Shown here piece by piece: positions 23,757-32,075 of a stretch of 53,253 nucleotides of DNA (within the stretch, counting starts at the first letter, position 1; each line of letters opens with the position of its first letter). Source of the DNA: Acidobacteria bacterium RIFCSPLOWO2_12_FULL_66_21 (lineage in GTDB: Bacteria > Acidobacteriota > Vicinamibacteria > Vicinamibacterales > 2-12-FULL-66-21); the NCBI GenBank assembly GCA_001767455.1, contig MELC01000042.1:1-53253 (forward strand), in the 5' to 3' direction. The position numbers were made by a program, and so were the translations under genes. The notes beneath the pieces were generated by a model that worked only from the letters and a program-made list of their open reading frames with translations, searched no databases and had not been told where the DNA came from.

Positions 23757-25601
23757 ATGTGCGGGATCATCGGTTACATTGGGCCCAAGCAGGTTCTTCC
23801 GATCCTGATCGACGGGCTGCGGCGGCTCGAGTACCGCGGCTACGACTCGGCGGGCGTGGCCGTCGTGCGCGGCGGCACGATCGAGCTGCGGCGGAGCGCG
23901 GGCAAGCTCGCGCGGCTGGAGGAGGTGATTGCCGGGAATCCCCTCGACGGCGAGTACGGGATCGGGCACACGCGATGGGCGACGCACGGGCGGCCGACCG
24001 AAGAGAACGCGCATCCCCACCGCGACTGCACCGGGCGGGTGGTGGTCGTCCACAACGGCATCATCGAGAACTACCTGGATCTGAAGCATCAGCTCCAGAA
24101 GGAAGGGCACCACTTCGTCACGGAGACCGACACCGAGATCGTCGCGCACCTCGTCGAGCGCGAGATGAAAGACGACGGGCTCGAGAACGCGGTGCGGCGC
24201 GCGCTGCTGTACATGCGCGGGCTGTTCGCGCTGGTCCTGATTTCGGCCGACGACCCCAACAAGATCGTGACGGTCCGCAATGGCCCGCCGATTGTCGTTG
24301 GCCTTGGCGACGGCGAGTTCTTCGTCGCGTCGGACATTCCCGCGATCCTCGCCCACACGCGGGACGTGGTGTTCCTCGGCGACGAGGAGATGGCGATCAT
24401 CACGCCGCAGGGCGTGGAGTTCACCGACTACTCCGGCCGTGGCGTCTCCAAGAAGAGCAGCAAAGTGGCGTGGGATCCGGTCATGGCGGAGAAGGCCGGA
24501 TACAAGCACTTCATGCTCAAGGAAATCTTCGAACAGCCGTGGGCCGTCAAGGAGACCGTGCTCGGGCGCGCGTCTGCGGAGACGGGCCGCGTGTTCCTGA
24601 ACGAGATCGACATTCCGGACGAGGCGCTCCGCGCGATCGAACGCATCGTGATTCTGGCCTGCGGCACGTCGTGGCACGCGGCGCTCATCGGAAAGTTCCT
24701 CTTCGAGACGCTCGCGCGCGTGCCGGTCGACGTGGATTACGGGTCGGAGTACCGCTACCGCAATCCAATCGTCTCGGACAACACGCTTGCCGTGGTCATC
24801 ACGCAGTCGGGCGAGACCGCCGACACGCTCGCCGCGCTGCGCGAGGCGATGAAGAAGGGGGCCCGCAGCATCTCCATCTGCAACGTCGTCGGCAGCATGG
24901 CCACGCGCGAGACCGACGGCACCGTCTACACGCACGCGGGGCCGGAGATTGGCGTCGCGTCGACCAAGGCGTTCACGACGCAGATTGTCGCGCTGCACCT
25001 GCTGGCGATGTACCTCGGACAGATCCGCGGCACCCTTTCGCCGGAAGGGGCACGGCCGCACATCGAGGCGCTCTTCCAGTTGCCGCTCCTGCTCGAGCAG
25101 ACGCTGAAGTGCGAGCCGGCCGCCGAGGAGATTGCGCGCCGGTTCTACCAGCGCAGCGACTTCCTGTACCTCGGGCGCGGGGTGAACTACCCGATCGCGC
25201 TCGAAGGCGCGCTGAAGCTGAAGGAGATCTCCTACATCCACGCGGAAGGGTACCCGGCGGGGGAAATGAAGCACGGGCCGATCGCGCTCATCGACGAGCG
25301 GATGCCCGTCGTCACCATCGCGCCGCACGATCACGTGTTCGAGAAGATGATCGGCAACATTCAGGAGGCCAAGGCGCGCGGCGGCTCGGTGATCGCGCTC
25401 ACCACAGAGGCGCACAACGGCATCCACGACCTGCTCGACCCGGCACAGGATTTCCTGATCACCGTGCCGGACTCGCACCCGCTGCTCACGCCGGTTCTGA
25501 TGGTTGTTCCCCTGCAGCTCCTGGCGTATCACATCGCCGTCCGGCGCGGCTGCGACGTCGATCAGCCCCGGAATCTCGCGAAGAGCGTCACGGTCGAATA
25601 G
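23757..25601 (+). CDS. glmS: Glutamine--fructose-6-phosphate aminotransferase (isomerizing)
   Basis: The protein has 614 residues; ATG 23757 places Cys2 directly after Met, the N-terminal nucleophile of the glutaminase domain ([20 protein letters not shown]). [19 protein letters not shown] is the conserved glutaminase segment. Two SIS domains follow, with [16 protein letters not shown] and the C-terminal [11 protein letters not shown] end that is universal in GlmS. It makes glucosamine-6-phosphate and feeds GlmU upstream. No glmS ribozyme is seen before the start; that gap holds a repeat element. The TAG stop is part of an octamer repeat. Confidence 0.98.
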   Translation: MCGIIGYIGPKQVLPILIDGLRRLEYRGYDSAGVAVVRGGTIELRRSAGKLARLEEVIAGNPLDGEYGIGHTRWATHGRPTEENAHPHRDCTGRVVVVHNGIIENYLDLKHQLQKEGHHFVTETDTEIVAHLVEREMKDDGLENAVRRALLYMRGLFALVLISADDPNKIVTVRNGPPIVVGLGDGEFFVASDIPAILAHTRDVVFLGDEEMAIITPQGVEFTDYSGRGVSKKSSKVAWDPVMAEKAGYKHFMLKEIFEQPWAVKETVLGRASAETGRVFLNEIDIPDEALRAIERIVILACGTSWHAALIGKFLFETLARVPVDVDYGSEYRYRNPIVSDNTLAVVITQSGETADTLAALREAMKKGARSISICNVVGSMATRETDGTVYTHAGPEIGVASTKAFTTQIVALHLLAMYLGQIRGTLSPEGARPHIEALFQLPLLLEQTLKCEPAAEEIARRFYQRSDFLYLGRGVNYPIALEGALKLKEISYIHAEGYPAGEMKHGPIALIDERMPVVTIAPHDHVFEKMIGNIQEAKARGGSVIALTTEAHNGIHDLLDPAQDFLITVPDSHPLLTPVLMVVPLQLLAYHIAVRRGCDVDQPRNLAKSVTVE

Positions 25602-25625
25602 TCGATAGTCGATAGTCGATAGTCA
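25599..25625. repeat. TAGTCGAT octamer repeat between convergent stops
   Basis: Three to four copies of TAGTCGAT fill the 21 bases between glmS and leuB. The tract supplies the glmS TAG stop (25599-25601) and, on the minus strand, ends at the leuB TGA (25623-25625). Confidence 0.85.
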
Positions 25626-26693
25626 AAGTCCGGCTTCGCGGACCACGGCCGCGATGCGTTCGCCCATGCCCCGTGTGCCCACCGGGTGCCCGCCGGCGCT
25701 CGCCAGGTCCGCCGTGCGCAGTCCTTCTCGCAGCACGTCACCTATGGCGTTTTCCACGGCAGCCGCTTCGGCGTCGAGCTGCAGCGCGTGGCGCAGCAGC
25801 ATGGCCGCTGACGCGATGGCCCCGATCGGGTTCGCGATGTCCTTGCCCGCAATGTCCGGAGCGGAGCCGTGGACGGGTTCGAACAGGCCGCGGCCGTCGC
25901 CGAGACTTGCCGACGGCAGCAGTCCGAGCGACCCCACGATGGCGCCGGCTTCGTCCGAGAGGATGTCGCCGAAGAGGTTTTCGGTGAGGATCACGTCGAA
26001 GCTCGCGGGCGCCAGCGCGATCTTCATCGCGCACGCGTCGACGTACATGTGGTCGAGGGCGACGTTCCGGTAGTCGCGCGCCACCTCGGTCACCACTTGC
26101 CGCCACAACCGCGAGGTTTCGAGCACGTTGGCCTTGTCCACGGACGTGACGCGGCGGCGGCGCCGACGGGCGGCATCGAAGCCGCGCCTGGCGATGCGCC
26201 GCACCTCGCCGCGCGAGTACCGCATGGTGTTGAACGCGGAGTCGCCATCCGTGCCGCGCGGCTCTCCGTAGTACAGCCCGCCCGTGAGCTCGCGCACGAC
26301 GAGCAGGTCCGTACCGGCGAGCACCTCCGGCTTCAAGGGGCCGGCGTTCTCCAGCCCGGGCCACACCTTCGCGGGACGCAGGTTGGCATAGAGTTTCAGC
26401 TCCCGCCTGATTCCCAGGAGCGCGGACTCCGGCCGGCGAGACGAGTCGCCGCGATCGAATTCTGGATCGCCGACGGCGCCGAGCAGAATCGCGTCCGCGG
26501 CGTATGCGGCCTGCAGCGTCTCGGCCGGAAGCGGCGGCAGCCCACGGCGCAGGGCGGCGCCGCCGATGGGCGCTTCCGTCAGCGCGAATGCATGACCGAA
26601 CCGATCGCCCACCGCGCGCAGGACGACCACCGCGGCGGCAACGACCTCAGGACCGATGCCGTCGCCCGGCAACAAAAGGATGGTGGGGTTCAT
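25623..26693 (-). CDS. leuB: 3-isopropylmalate dehydrogenase
   Basis: The protein has 356 residues from ATG 26693. N-terminal MNPTILLLPGDGIGPEVVAA is diagnostic of the beta-decarboxylating dehydrogenase family. The substrate-binding segment VRELTGGLYYGEPRG and VTSVDKANVLETSRLWRQVV are kept, with the metal-binding GDILSDEAGAIVGSLGLLPS further on. An unusual run of arginines (AARRRRRRVTSV) precedes the active-site lysine segment. Linkage to leuA, leuC and leuD supports the isopropylmalate substrate over isocitrate or tartrate. Confidence 0.95.
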   Translation of the reverse strand: MNPTILLLPGDGIGPEVVAAAVVVLRAVGDRFGHAFALTEAPIGGAALRRGLPPLPAETLQAAYAADAILLGAVGDPEFDRGDSSRRPESALLGIRRELKLYANLRPAKVWPGLENAGPLKPEVLAGTDLLVVRELTGGLYYGEPRGTDGDSAFNTMRYSRGEVRRIARRGFDAARRRRRRVTSVDKANVLETSRLWRQVVTEVARDYRNVALDHMYVDACAMKIALAPASFDVILTENLFGDILSDEAGAIVGSLGLLPSASLGDGRGLFEPVHGSAPDIAGKDIANPIGAIASAAMLLRHALQLDAEAAAVENAIGDVLREGLRTADLASAGGHPVGTRGMGERIAAVVREAGL

Positions 26694-26708
26694 GAAAGGG
26701 GGATAGTC

Positions 26709-26899
26709 TCAAACTCCAAATTCCAAACTCCAAACCTCAAACCAACGCCAAACGCCAAATTCCAAATTCCAAATTCCAAATGCCAAACGCCAAACGCCAA
26801 ACGCCAAACGCCAAATTAGACTCGATTTCCAGGAGCTTGGGGTTTGGATTTTGCGGTTTGGAGTTGGTTTGGAGTTTGAAGTTTGGAGTTTGGAGTTCG
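26709..26899. repeat. Long heptamer element (CCAAACG/CCAAATT and TTTGGAG)
   Basis: The left arm (26709-26816) consists of about 14 heptamers, CCAAATT, CCAAACT and CCAAACG. The right arm (26836-26899) holds the complementary TTTGGAG/TTTGGCG type. A spacer of about 20 bases lies between. This is the largest such tract in the window and fills the leuA-leuB gap, ending at the leuA stop. Confidence 0.9.
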
Positions 26900-26902
26900 A
26901 TT

Positions 26903-28135
26903 TCAGACCCCGTGTCCGTATCCAGCGGGCGTGGCGGCGAAGTCGGGTGTCGGCACGGGGGTGACGGCGGGCTCCTGCCGGGTGCCCTGGACGTTCGCCA
27001 CGATGGCCGCGAGATCGCGGTCGCTGACGATCTTCTCGCGATCGGCGTGCGCGATCACGGCCCGATAGACGTCATCGAGCTGCTGGCGGGTGAGCGTGAC
27101 GCCGAGCTGCTCGCACCGGCGCTGCACGGCGTGACGTCCCGAGTGCTTGCCGAGGACGAGGGTCGCCTGCGGCACGCCCACCTCCTCGGGACGCATGATC
27201 TCGTAGGTCCGCCGATCCTTGAGCATGCCGTCCTGGTGAATTCCGGCTTCGTGCGCGAACGCGTTCCGCCCGACGATGGCCTTGTTGGCCTGGACACCCT
27301 CGCCCGTGAGGGCCGTGAGCAGCTGGCTCGCCGGAAAGATCTGGCGCGCGTCGATGCCGGTCGAGAACGGCAGCCGGTCGGCCCGCACTCTCGTCGTCAT
27401 CACGATTTCCTCGAGCGAGGCGTTCCCCGCGCGCTCGCCAATGCCGTTGATCGTGCACTCGACCTGGCGCGCGCCCGCGCCGACCGCGGCCAGCGTGTTG
27501 GCGACCGCGAGGCCGAGATCGTCGTGGCAGTGCGCGCTGAAGGTCGCGTGTGACGCGTTGGGAACACGTTCGAGCACGGCCCGGAAAAAGGCGGCGATTT
27601 CGTCGGGCGTCGAGTAGCCGACGGTGTCGGGCAGGTTGACCGTTGTGCACCCGGCAGAGATCACTTCCTGGATGACCCGACAGAGGAAGTCCATGTCGCT
27701 CCGTGTCGCGTCCTCGGCCGAGAACTGGACGTCGCCCGTGTACCGGCGCGCCTGGTGCACCGCGGCGACCGCCGCGTCCAGGCAATCCTCGCGCGTGATG
27801 CGCAGCTTGCGCTGGAGGTGCAGGTCGGAGGTGGCGATGAACACGTGGATCCGGCGGCGGTCCGCCGGCGCGAGCGACCAGCCGGCGCGATCGATGTCCG
27901 CCGCGTGGCACCTGGCGAGCCCGGCGATGACCGGGCCGCGCACGTGCGTCGCGATCATCCGGACCGCCTCCGCGTCGGCGTCCGACGCGATCGGGAAACC
28001 GGCCTCGATGATATCGACGCCGAGCGCCGCAAGCTGCCGGGCGAGCCGCAGCTTCTCGTCGATGCGCATCGAGAAGCCAGGCGCCTGTTCGCCGTCGCGC
28101 AGGGTCGTATCGAAGATGGTCAACCGATCGGACAT
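26903..28135 (-). CDS. leuA: 2-isopropylmalate synthase without C-terminal regulatory domain
   Basis: The protein has 410 residues; ATG 28135 gives MSDRLTIFDTTLRDGEQAPG. The DRE-TIM barrel is complete: TTLRDGEQ at the start, FSAHCHDDLGLAVANTL with the metal-binding HxH, and CTINGIGERAGNASLEEIVM. The linker subdomain HEAGIHQDGMLKD is present. The roughly 120-residue LeuA dimer domain, which binds leucine in ordinary LeuA (about 510 residues), is absent, and the tail ends TPDFAATPAGYGHGV beside the large heptamer repeat. Homocitrate or citramalate synthase activity is possible, but the leu cluster favours LeuA. Leucine feedback would be lost, which is inference. Confidence 0.85.
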   Translation of the reverse strand: MSDRLTIFDTTLRDGEQAPGFSMRIDEKLRLARQLAALGVDIIEAGFPIASDADAEAVRMIATHVRGPVIAGLARCHAADIDRAGWSLAPADRRRIHVFIATSDLHLQRKLRITREDCLDAAVAAVHQARRYTGDVQFSAEDATRSDMDFLCRVIQEVISAGCTTVNLPDTVGYSTPDEIAAFFRAVLERVPNASHATFSAHCHDDLGLAVANTLAAVGAGARQVECTINGIGERAGNASLEEIVMTTRVRADRLPFSTGIDARQIFPASQLLTALTGEGVQANKAIVGRNAFAHEAGIHQDGMLKDRRTYEIMRPEEVGVPQATLVLGKHSGRHAVQRRCEQLGVTLTRQQLDDVYRAVIAHADREKIVSDRDLAAIVANVQGTRQEPAVTPVPTPDFAATPAGYGHGV

Positions 28136-28230
28136 CGCGTCCCTCCGGGCCCAGTTGTACCTCCCCGTCCGTTGGCGCGTCAAATTTATAGTTTTTTATT
28201 TTTCATGCATATTGTTTATGATGGTGCCGG
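28136..28230. promoter_or_regulatory. AT-rich divergent control region, leuA / lysR
   Basis: The 95 bases between the leuA and lysR starts contain a sharply AT-rich core (about 28182-28222). For leuA (minus strand) TATAAA near 28190 is a -10 candidate. Dyad words such as ATGCAT and ATAAAC/GTTTAT suit a LysR-type binding site. Exact sites cannot be fixed by eye. Confidence 0.5.
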
Positions 28231-29121
28231 GTGCAGCTTCCGGATTTGAACGCCTTCGTGGTCGTCGCGGCCGAGCGCAGCTTCTCGAAGGCGGCGAGGA
28301 AGCTCGGGCGGACGCAGCCGGCGGTCAGCCAGGCCGTCCGGCGGCTCGAAGACGAGCTTGGCGAACGGCTGTTCGACCGCAGTTCCCGCAACGGCACGCT
28401 CACCGAGGCCGGAGTGCTGCTCCGAGACCATGCCGTGCGGCTCCTGCACCTTGCCGGCGAGGCCGAGGCCGCCGTACGCGAGTTACAGCAGGTGCGGAGC
28501 GGCCGGGTCGTGATCGGCGCCAACGAGGCGGCGGTGCACTCGCTGCTGCCGATCGTCCAGCGTTTCGCCGCGGAACACCCGAGCGCGACCGTCGACGTGC
28601 GGCGTGTGCTATCGCGCCAGATCGCCGCGGAGCTGCTCGCCCGCGCGCTCGATTTCGGCGTGCTGACGTTCCAGCCGGGCGACCGCGGCCTGCAGTCACT
28701 CGCGCTCGGTTCGGACGAACTGGTCATGCTGGCGCACCCGGCGCATCGCCTCGCGTCGCGCAAGCGCATCACGATTGAGGAAGTCGGCCGCGAGACCGTC
28801 ATTGCGCACAACGACCCGTCGCCCGCCCGCGAGCGCGTGCTCCGCTTGTACGAGCGGCGCCGCACGCCGATCAACATTCAGATCGCGCTGCCGAGCCTCG
28901 ACGGGATCAAGAGAGCGGTGGAAATGGGGGTCGGCGTCGCGGTCCTCCCCCGCCGGTGCGCGTTGACGGAGATTTCGCGCGGCCAGCTGGTCGCCGTCAG
29001 GATTCCGGGCCTGGGCTCGCCGCGCGCCGTCCGGCTGGTCTTCAGAAGATCGGGCGAGCTGTCGCATGCGGCGGCGGCGTTTCTCGACCTCGCGCGCGCG
29101 GGGGCGCGCGCCGTGTCTTGA
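28231..29121 (+). CDS. LysR-family transcriptional regulator
   Basis: The protein has 296 residues, starting at GTG 28231 (MQLPDLNAFVVVAAERSFSK). The N-terminal winged helix is canonical: AARKLGRTQPAVSQAVRRLE, then LGERLFDRSSRNGTLTEAG. A periplasmic-binding-like effector domain fills residues 90-290, with VVIGANEAAVHSLLPIVQRF at its start. It is divergent from leuA and lies between leuA and leuCD, so control of leucine genes is the natural inference. The effector is unknown. In-frame upstream ATGs are absent, which decides the GTG start. Confidence 0.9.
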   Translation: MQLPDLNAFVVVAAERSFSKAARKLGRTQPAVSQAVRRLEDELGERLFDRSSRNGTLTEAGVLLRDHAVRLLHLAGEAEAAVRELQQVRSGRVVIGANEAAVHSLLPIVQRFAAEHPSATVDVRRVLSRQIAAELLARALDFGVLTFQPGDRGLQSLALGSDELVMLAHPAHRLASRKRITIEEVGRETVIAHNDPSPARERVLRLYERRRTPINIQIALPSLDGIKRAVEMGVGVAVLPRRCALTEISRGQLVAVRIPGLGSPRAVRLVFRRSGELSHAAAAFLDLARAGARAVS

Positions 29122-29385
29122 CACGGAGACGCGGAGGCCACGGACACGCGCGGAGGCTGATCAGCTGCGGCCTCTTCGGAACAGGCCGGTCTGGCGCCGG
29201 CGATTGGCCAGCGATTCGTCGGCGTCTGGACGCGATCTGAAGATCCGCAGATGCAAGCACGCCTGTGCTCTTCGCGTGTTTGCATCTGTGGATCTCAGAC
29301 CGCGTCACCGCGCGAAGCGCGGCCAGACCGGCCTGTTCATTCTGGAGGCCGCCCGTGCGTCCCCGTGTTCTCCGTGACTCCGTGT
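29121..29385. repeat. Nested 265-bp palindrome
   Basis: The outer ends ACACGGAG and CTCCGTGT are complementary, and the arms stay largely complementary to the centre. Blocks include GAACAGGCCGGTCTGGC against GCCAGACCGGCCTGTTC, and CAGATGCAAGCACGC against GCGTGTTTGCATCTG at the tip. The outermost part is made of CACGGAGA-like octamers. The element fills the 291-base gap between lysR and leuD. No coding signal is visible. Confidence 0.85.
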
Positions 29386-29412
29386 AATGAGCTGCTCCGC
29401 GGCCTCCCAGGC

Positions 29413-30009
29413 CTATGACCAGCCGCGCAGGTACGGCAGGCGGCGCGCGACCGACTCGACCTCGTCGTACTTGTCCAGCAGCAATGCGGTGGCGTCCCAG
29501 GTGCCGTCCAGAAACGACTGGCGAGCCGCGGCAGGCATCGTGAGGGCAAACGACCGGTCGCCCGACACGACATGGAGGGCGTCCAGCGAGAGGCGCAGCT
29601 CACGCCGGGGATCGCGCTCGGCTTGCTGCATGAGCTCTTCGATCACCGCGCGGGCGGCCGTCAGGCAGGGCATGCCAAGCGCCACGGAATTGCCGAAGAA
29701 GATCTCCGAGAAGGACTCGCCGACAACGGCGCGGATGCCCCACCGGCGGATCGCCTGCGGCGCATGTTCTCTCGATGAACCGCACCCGAAATTGGCGTTC
29801 ACGAGCAGAATCGTCGCGCCGGCATGAGCGGGATTGGCGAAGGGATGATCCCCCGCCTGGGCGCGGTCGTCCTCGAACAGGTGCCGCTCCAACCCCTCGA
29901 ACGTGATCGCGCGCAGGAATCTCGCCGGGATGATGCGGTCCGTGTCGATGTTCCCGCCGCGAAGCGGAATCGCGGTGCCTTCGACGGCCGCAATCCTGTC
30001 AATCGGCAT
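29413..30009 (-). CDS. leuD: 3-isopropylmalate dehydratase small subunit
   Basis: The protein has 198 residues; ATG 30009 gives [20 protein letters not shown]. The signatures [13 protein letters not shown] and [15 protein letters not shown] are diagnostic of the aconitase swivel domain. It partners LeuC to interconvert 2- and 3-isopropylmalate. The start codon lies within the leuC 3' end (an 11-base overlap), so translation is probably coupled. Length is normal. Downstream lies the large nested palindrome, which could terminate the leuCD transcript. Confidence 0.96.
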   Translation of the reverse strand: MPIDRIAAVEGTAIPLRGGNIDTDRIIPARFLRAITFEGLERHLFEDDRAQAGDHPFANPAHAGATILLVNANFGCGSSREHAPQAIRRWGIRAVVGESFSEIFFGNSVALGMPCLTAARAVIEELMQQAERDPRRELRLSLDALHVVSGDRSFALTMPAAARQSFLDGTWDATALLLDKYDEVESVARRLPYLRGWS

Positions 30010-31408
30010 GCGCGAACTCCCGCACGTCTGCAACTTCACCCGCAATCGCGGCGGCCGCGACCATTGCGGGGCTCATCAACAGGGTTCGCCCGGTTGGGCT
30101 CCCCTGCCGTCCTTTGAAGTTGCGGTTCGACGATGACGCGCAGACCTGGGTGCCCTCGAGGCGATCCGGATTCATGGCCAGGCACATGGAGCATCCGGCG
30201 CCCCGCCATTCGAACCCGGCCTCCGTGAACACCCGGTCGAGCCCCTCCCGCTCCGCCGCCAGTCTGACCGCCTGCGATCCCGGCACCACCAGCGCCGTCA
30301 CGTGCGCCGCGACATGCCGCCCGCGTATGATCGTCGCCGCTTCGCGCAGATCCGACAACCGGGCGTTCGTGCACGACCCGATGAACGCGACGTCGATCTT
30401 CGTGCCGCGAATCGGCTGCCCGTCGCGCAGCCCCATGAAATCGAGCGCCTCACGCAACGACGGCCGATCCGCCGCCTCTGCCTCATCGACGCGCGGCACC
30501 GTCTCGCTCACGTGCACCGACTGCCCGGGGTTGATTCCCCAGGTCACCGTCGGTTCGATGGCCGCCGCGTCAATCTCCACCTCGCCGTCATATCGCGCGT
30601 CCGGATCGGACGCCATCGAGCGCCACCAATCGCACGCCGCTTCGAACTCGTCCCCATCGGGTGCGAAGCGGCGGCCGCGCAAGTAGTCGAACGTCACCTG
30701 GTCGGGGTTCACGTAGCCGGCCCTCGCGCCCCCTTCGATCGACATGTTGCAGATCGTCATCCGCTCGTCCATCGACATGCGCTCGACCGTGTCGCCGGCA
30801 TACTCGTACGCGTAGCCGACGCCGCCGCTGACGCCAAGCCGCCGGATGATGTCGAGGATCACGTCCTTCGCGTACACCCCGCGCCCGAGGCGGCCCGACA
30901 CTCTGATGCGCCGGACCTTCAGCGGATCGAGCGCCAGGCACTGTGACGCGAGGACGTCCCGCACCTGCGACGTGCCGACGCCGAACGCGATCGCGCCGAA
31001 CGCGCCGTGCGTCGACGTGTGGCTGTCGCCGCACGCGATCGTCATGCCTGGCTGCGTCAGTCCCAGCTCCGGACCGATCACGTGCACGATCCCCTGTGCG
31101 CCGCCGCTGATGTCGAAGAGGCGGATGCCCGCCGCGCGGCAGTTGCGCTCGAGCGCCGACAGCATGTCCTCGGCCATCACGTCGAGGAACGGCCGTCGCT
31201 GATCGCGCGTGGGAACGATGTGATCGACGGTGGCGATCGTGCGCTCCGGAAAGCGCACGCCCCACCCGCGCGCCCGCAGCATCTCGAAAGCCTGGGGCGT
31301 CGTCACTTCATGAATCAGATGAAGGCCGATAAAGAGCTGGGTCTGACCGTTTCCGAGCGCCCGAACCGTGTGGGCGCGCCAGACCTTCTCGAACAGAGTG
31401 GCTGACAT
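29999..31408 (-). CDS. leuC: 3-isopropylmalate dehydratase large subunit
   Basis: The protein has 469 residues from ATG 31408 ([20 protein letters not shown]). Aconitase-fold signatures are present: [36 protein letters not shown], and the [4Fe-4S] cysteines in [16 protein letters not shown] and [15 protein letters not shown]. It forms isopropylmalate isomerase with LeuD, encoded directly after it. The spacer to the upstream heptamer tract is about 25 bases and no clear promoter was found. Confidence 0.97.
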   Translation of the reverse strand: MSATLFEKVWRAHTVRALGNGQTQLFIGLHLIHEVTTPQAFEMLRARGWGVRFPERTIATVDHIVPTRDQRRPFLDVMAEDMLSALERNCRAAGIRLFDISGGAQGIVHVIGPELGLTQPGMTIACGDSHTSTHGAFGAIAFGVGTSQVRDVLASQCLALDPLKVRRIRVSGRLGRGVYAKDVILDIIRRLGVSGGVGYAYEYAGDTVERMSMDERMTICNMSIEGGARAGYVNPDQVTFDYLRGRRFAPDGDEFEAACDWWRSMASDPDARYDGEVEIDAAAIEPTVTWGINPGQSVHVSETVPRVDEAEAADRPSLREALDFMGLRDGQPIRGTKIDVAFIGSCTNARLSDLREAATIIRGRHVAAHVTALVVPGSQAVRLAAEREGLDRVFTEAGFEWRGAGCSMCLAMNPDRLEGTQVCASSSNRNFKGRQGSPTGRTLLMSPAMVAAAAIAGEVADVREFAHAD

Positions 31409-31433
31409 GAACGCTTGATCGTACTACGAGACC

Positions 31434-31528
31434 ACAGCTCGCAGCTCGCAGCTCGCAAATCGCAGCTCGGCGGTCGGGGCTCGGGGCTCGGCACTCGTAG
31501 CTCGTGGTTCGTGGCTCGTGGCTCGTCC
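31434..31528. repeat. Heptamer tract (CGCAGCT, then CGTGGCT), left arm of an inverted pair
   Basis: About twelve heptamers drift from CAGCTCG to GGGGCTC to CGTGGCT types. The last forty bases are the inverted counterpart of 32006-32048, so the two tracts bracket the S23 pseudogene. Confidence 0.85.
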
Positions 31529-31555
31529 CTACGCCCCAACCATTCGGGAGGCACT

Positions 31556-31610
31556 CTTGCCTAATCCATGTGCGCAGTCCCGCCGGTCAGGTACTTAGCG
31601 TGATTAGGCG
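31556..31610. other. Short inverted repeat upstream of the S23 remnant
   Basis: GCCTAATC (31559-31566) faces GATTAGGC (31601-31608) across about 35 bases. It could be a hairpin or an old element end. No other signal is seen between the heptamer tract and the pseudogene. Confidence 0.4.
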
Positions 31611-31660
31611 CGAAATCTTCGACTTGGCGTCTTTCTGGCGTTGCAGAAAGTGAGATCCCG

Positions 31661-32005
31661 ATGGCGAGCTCAGCGATTCGGAGATTCCAGGACCTGGATG
31701 CATGGCAGGTCGCAAATGGATTTGGCAGTATCGACGTATGCCCTGGCAGCGCGCCTGCCATCCAACGAGCGTTTTGAGCTGAGCTCACACATGCGACGGG
31801 GCTGTTCGTCCGCCATCTGCGAATTGCCCTGGGGTCGACCGGAGAGCTGGAGACACTGCTCGCTCTGGCGGTACGGGTTCATCTGCTTTCAAACGCGGAC
31901 GTGGCGATTGCCGAAGAGCAGCTGACGCGAGCTGGCCAGTTGCTCCATGGATTGGTACGCTCGCTCGAGATAAGGCGAGCCGCAGGCTTCCCGATCGTCG
32001 GGTAG
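31661..32005 (+). pseudogene. Frameshifted four-helix-bundle (S23 / rRNA-IVP type) gene
   Basis: Three pieces in different frames rebuild one protein. ATG 31661 gives ASSAIRRFQDLDAWQVA. A frame change near 31712 gives MDLAVSTYALAARLPSNERF and ELSSHMRR. After further changes near 31797-31835 comes STGELETLLALAVRVHLLSN, then VAIAEEQLTRAGQLLHGLV, to the TAG at 32003-32005. This is the familiar layout of 23S rRNA intervening-sequence-type four-helix-bundle proteins of about 120 residues, some of which sit in rRNA introns and many of which are orphan. At least two frameshifts and a small deletion make it inactive. Sequencing error is a less likely explanation, since several events are needed. Confidence 0.75.
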
Positions 32006-32048
32006 ACGAACGACCCACGAGCCACGAGCTACGAGCCACGAGCCCCGA
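32006..32048. repeat. Heptamer tract (CGAGCCA), right arm of an inverted pair
   Basis: Five units of ACGAGCC/ACGAGCT type begin one base after the pseudogene stop. They mirror the end of the tract at 31434-31528. Confidence 0.85.
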
Positions 32049-32052
32049 CTGT

Positions 32053-32058
32053 TATACT
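32053..32058 (+). promoter_or_regulatory. Candidate -10 box of pcrA
   Basis: TATACT stands 18 bases before the pcrA ATG. No convincing -35 is present, since the repeat occupies that position. Confidence 0.4.
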
Positions 32059-32075
32059 GAAGCTCCTCTCGAACA

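Noticed and set aside
26709-26899. CRISPR array
   Set aside because: Units are 7 bases without spacers of constant length, the two halves are inverted, and no cas genes are nearby.
28218-28230. ATG starts for the LysR gene at 28218 or 28221
   Set aside because: They are in a different frame from the conserved HTH; only GTG 28231 is in frame.
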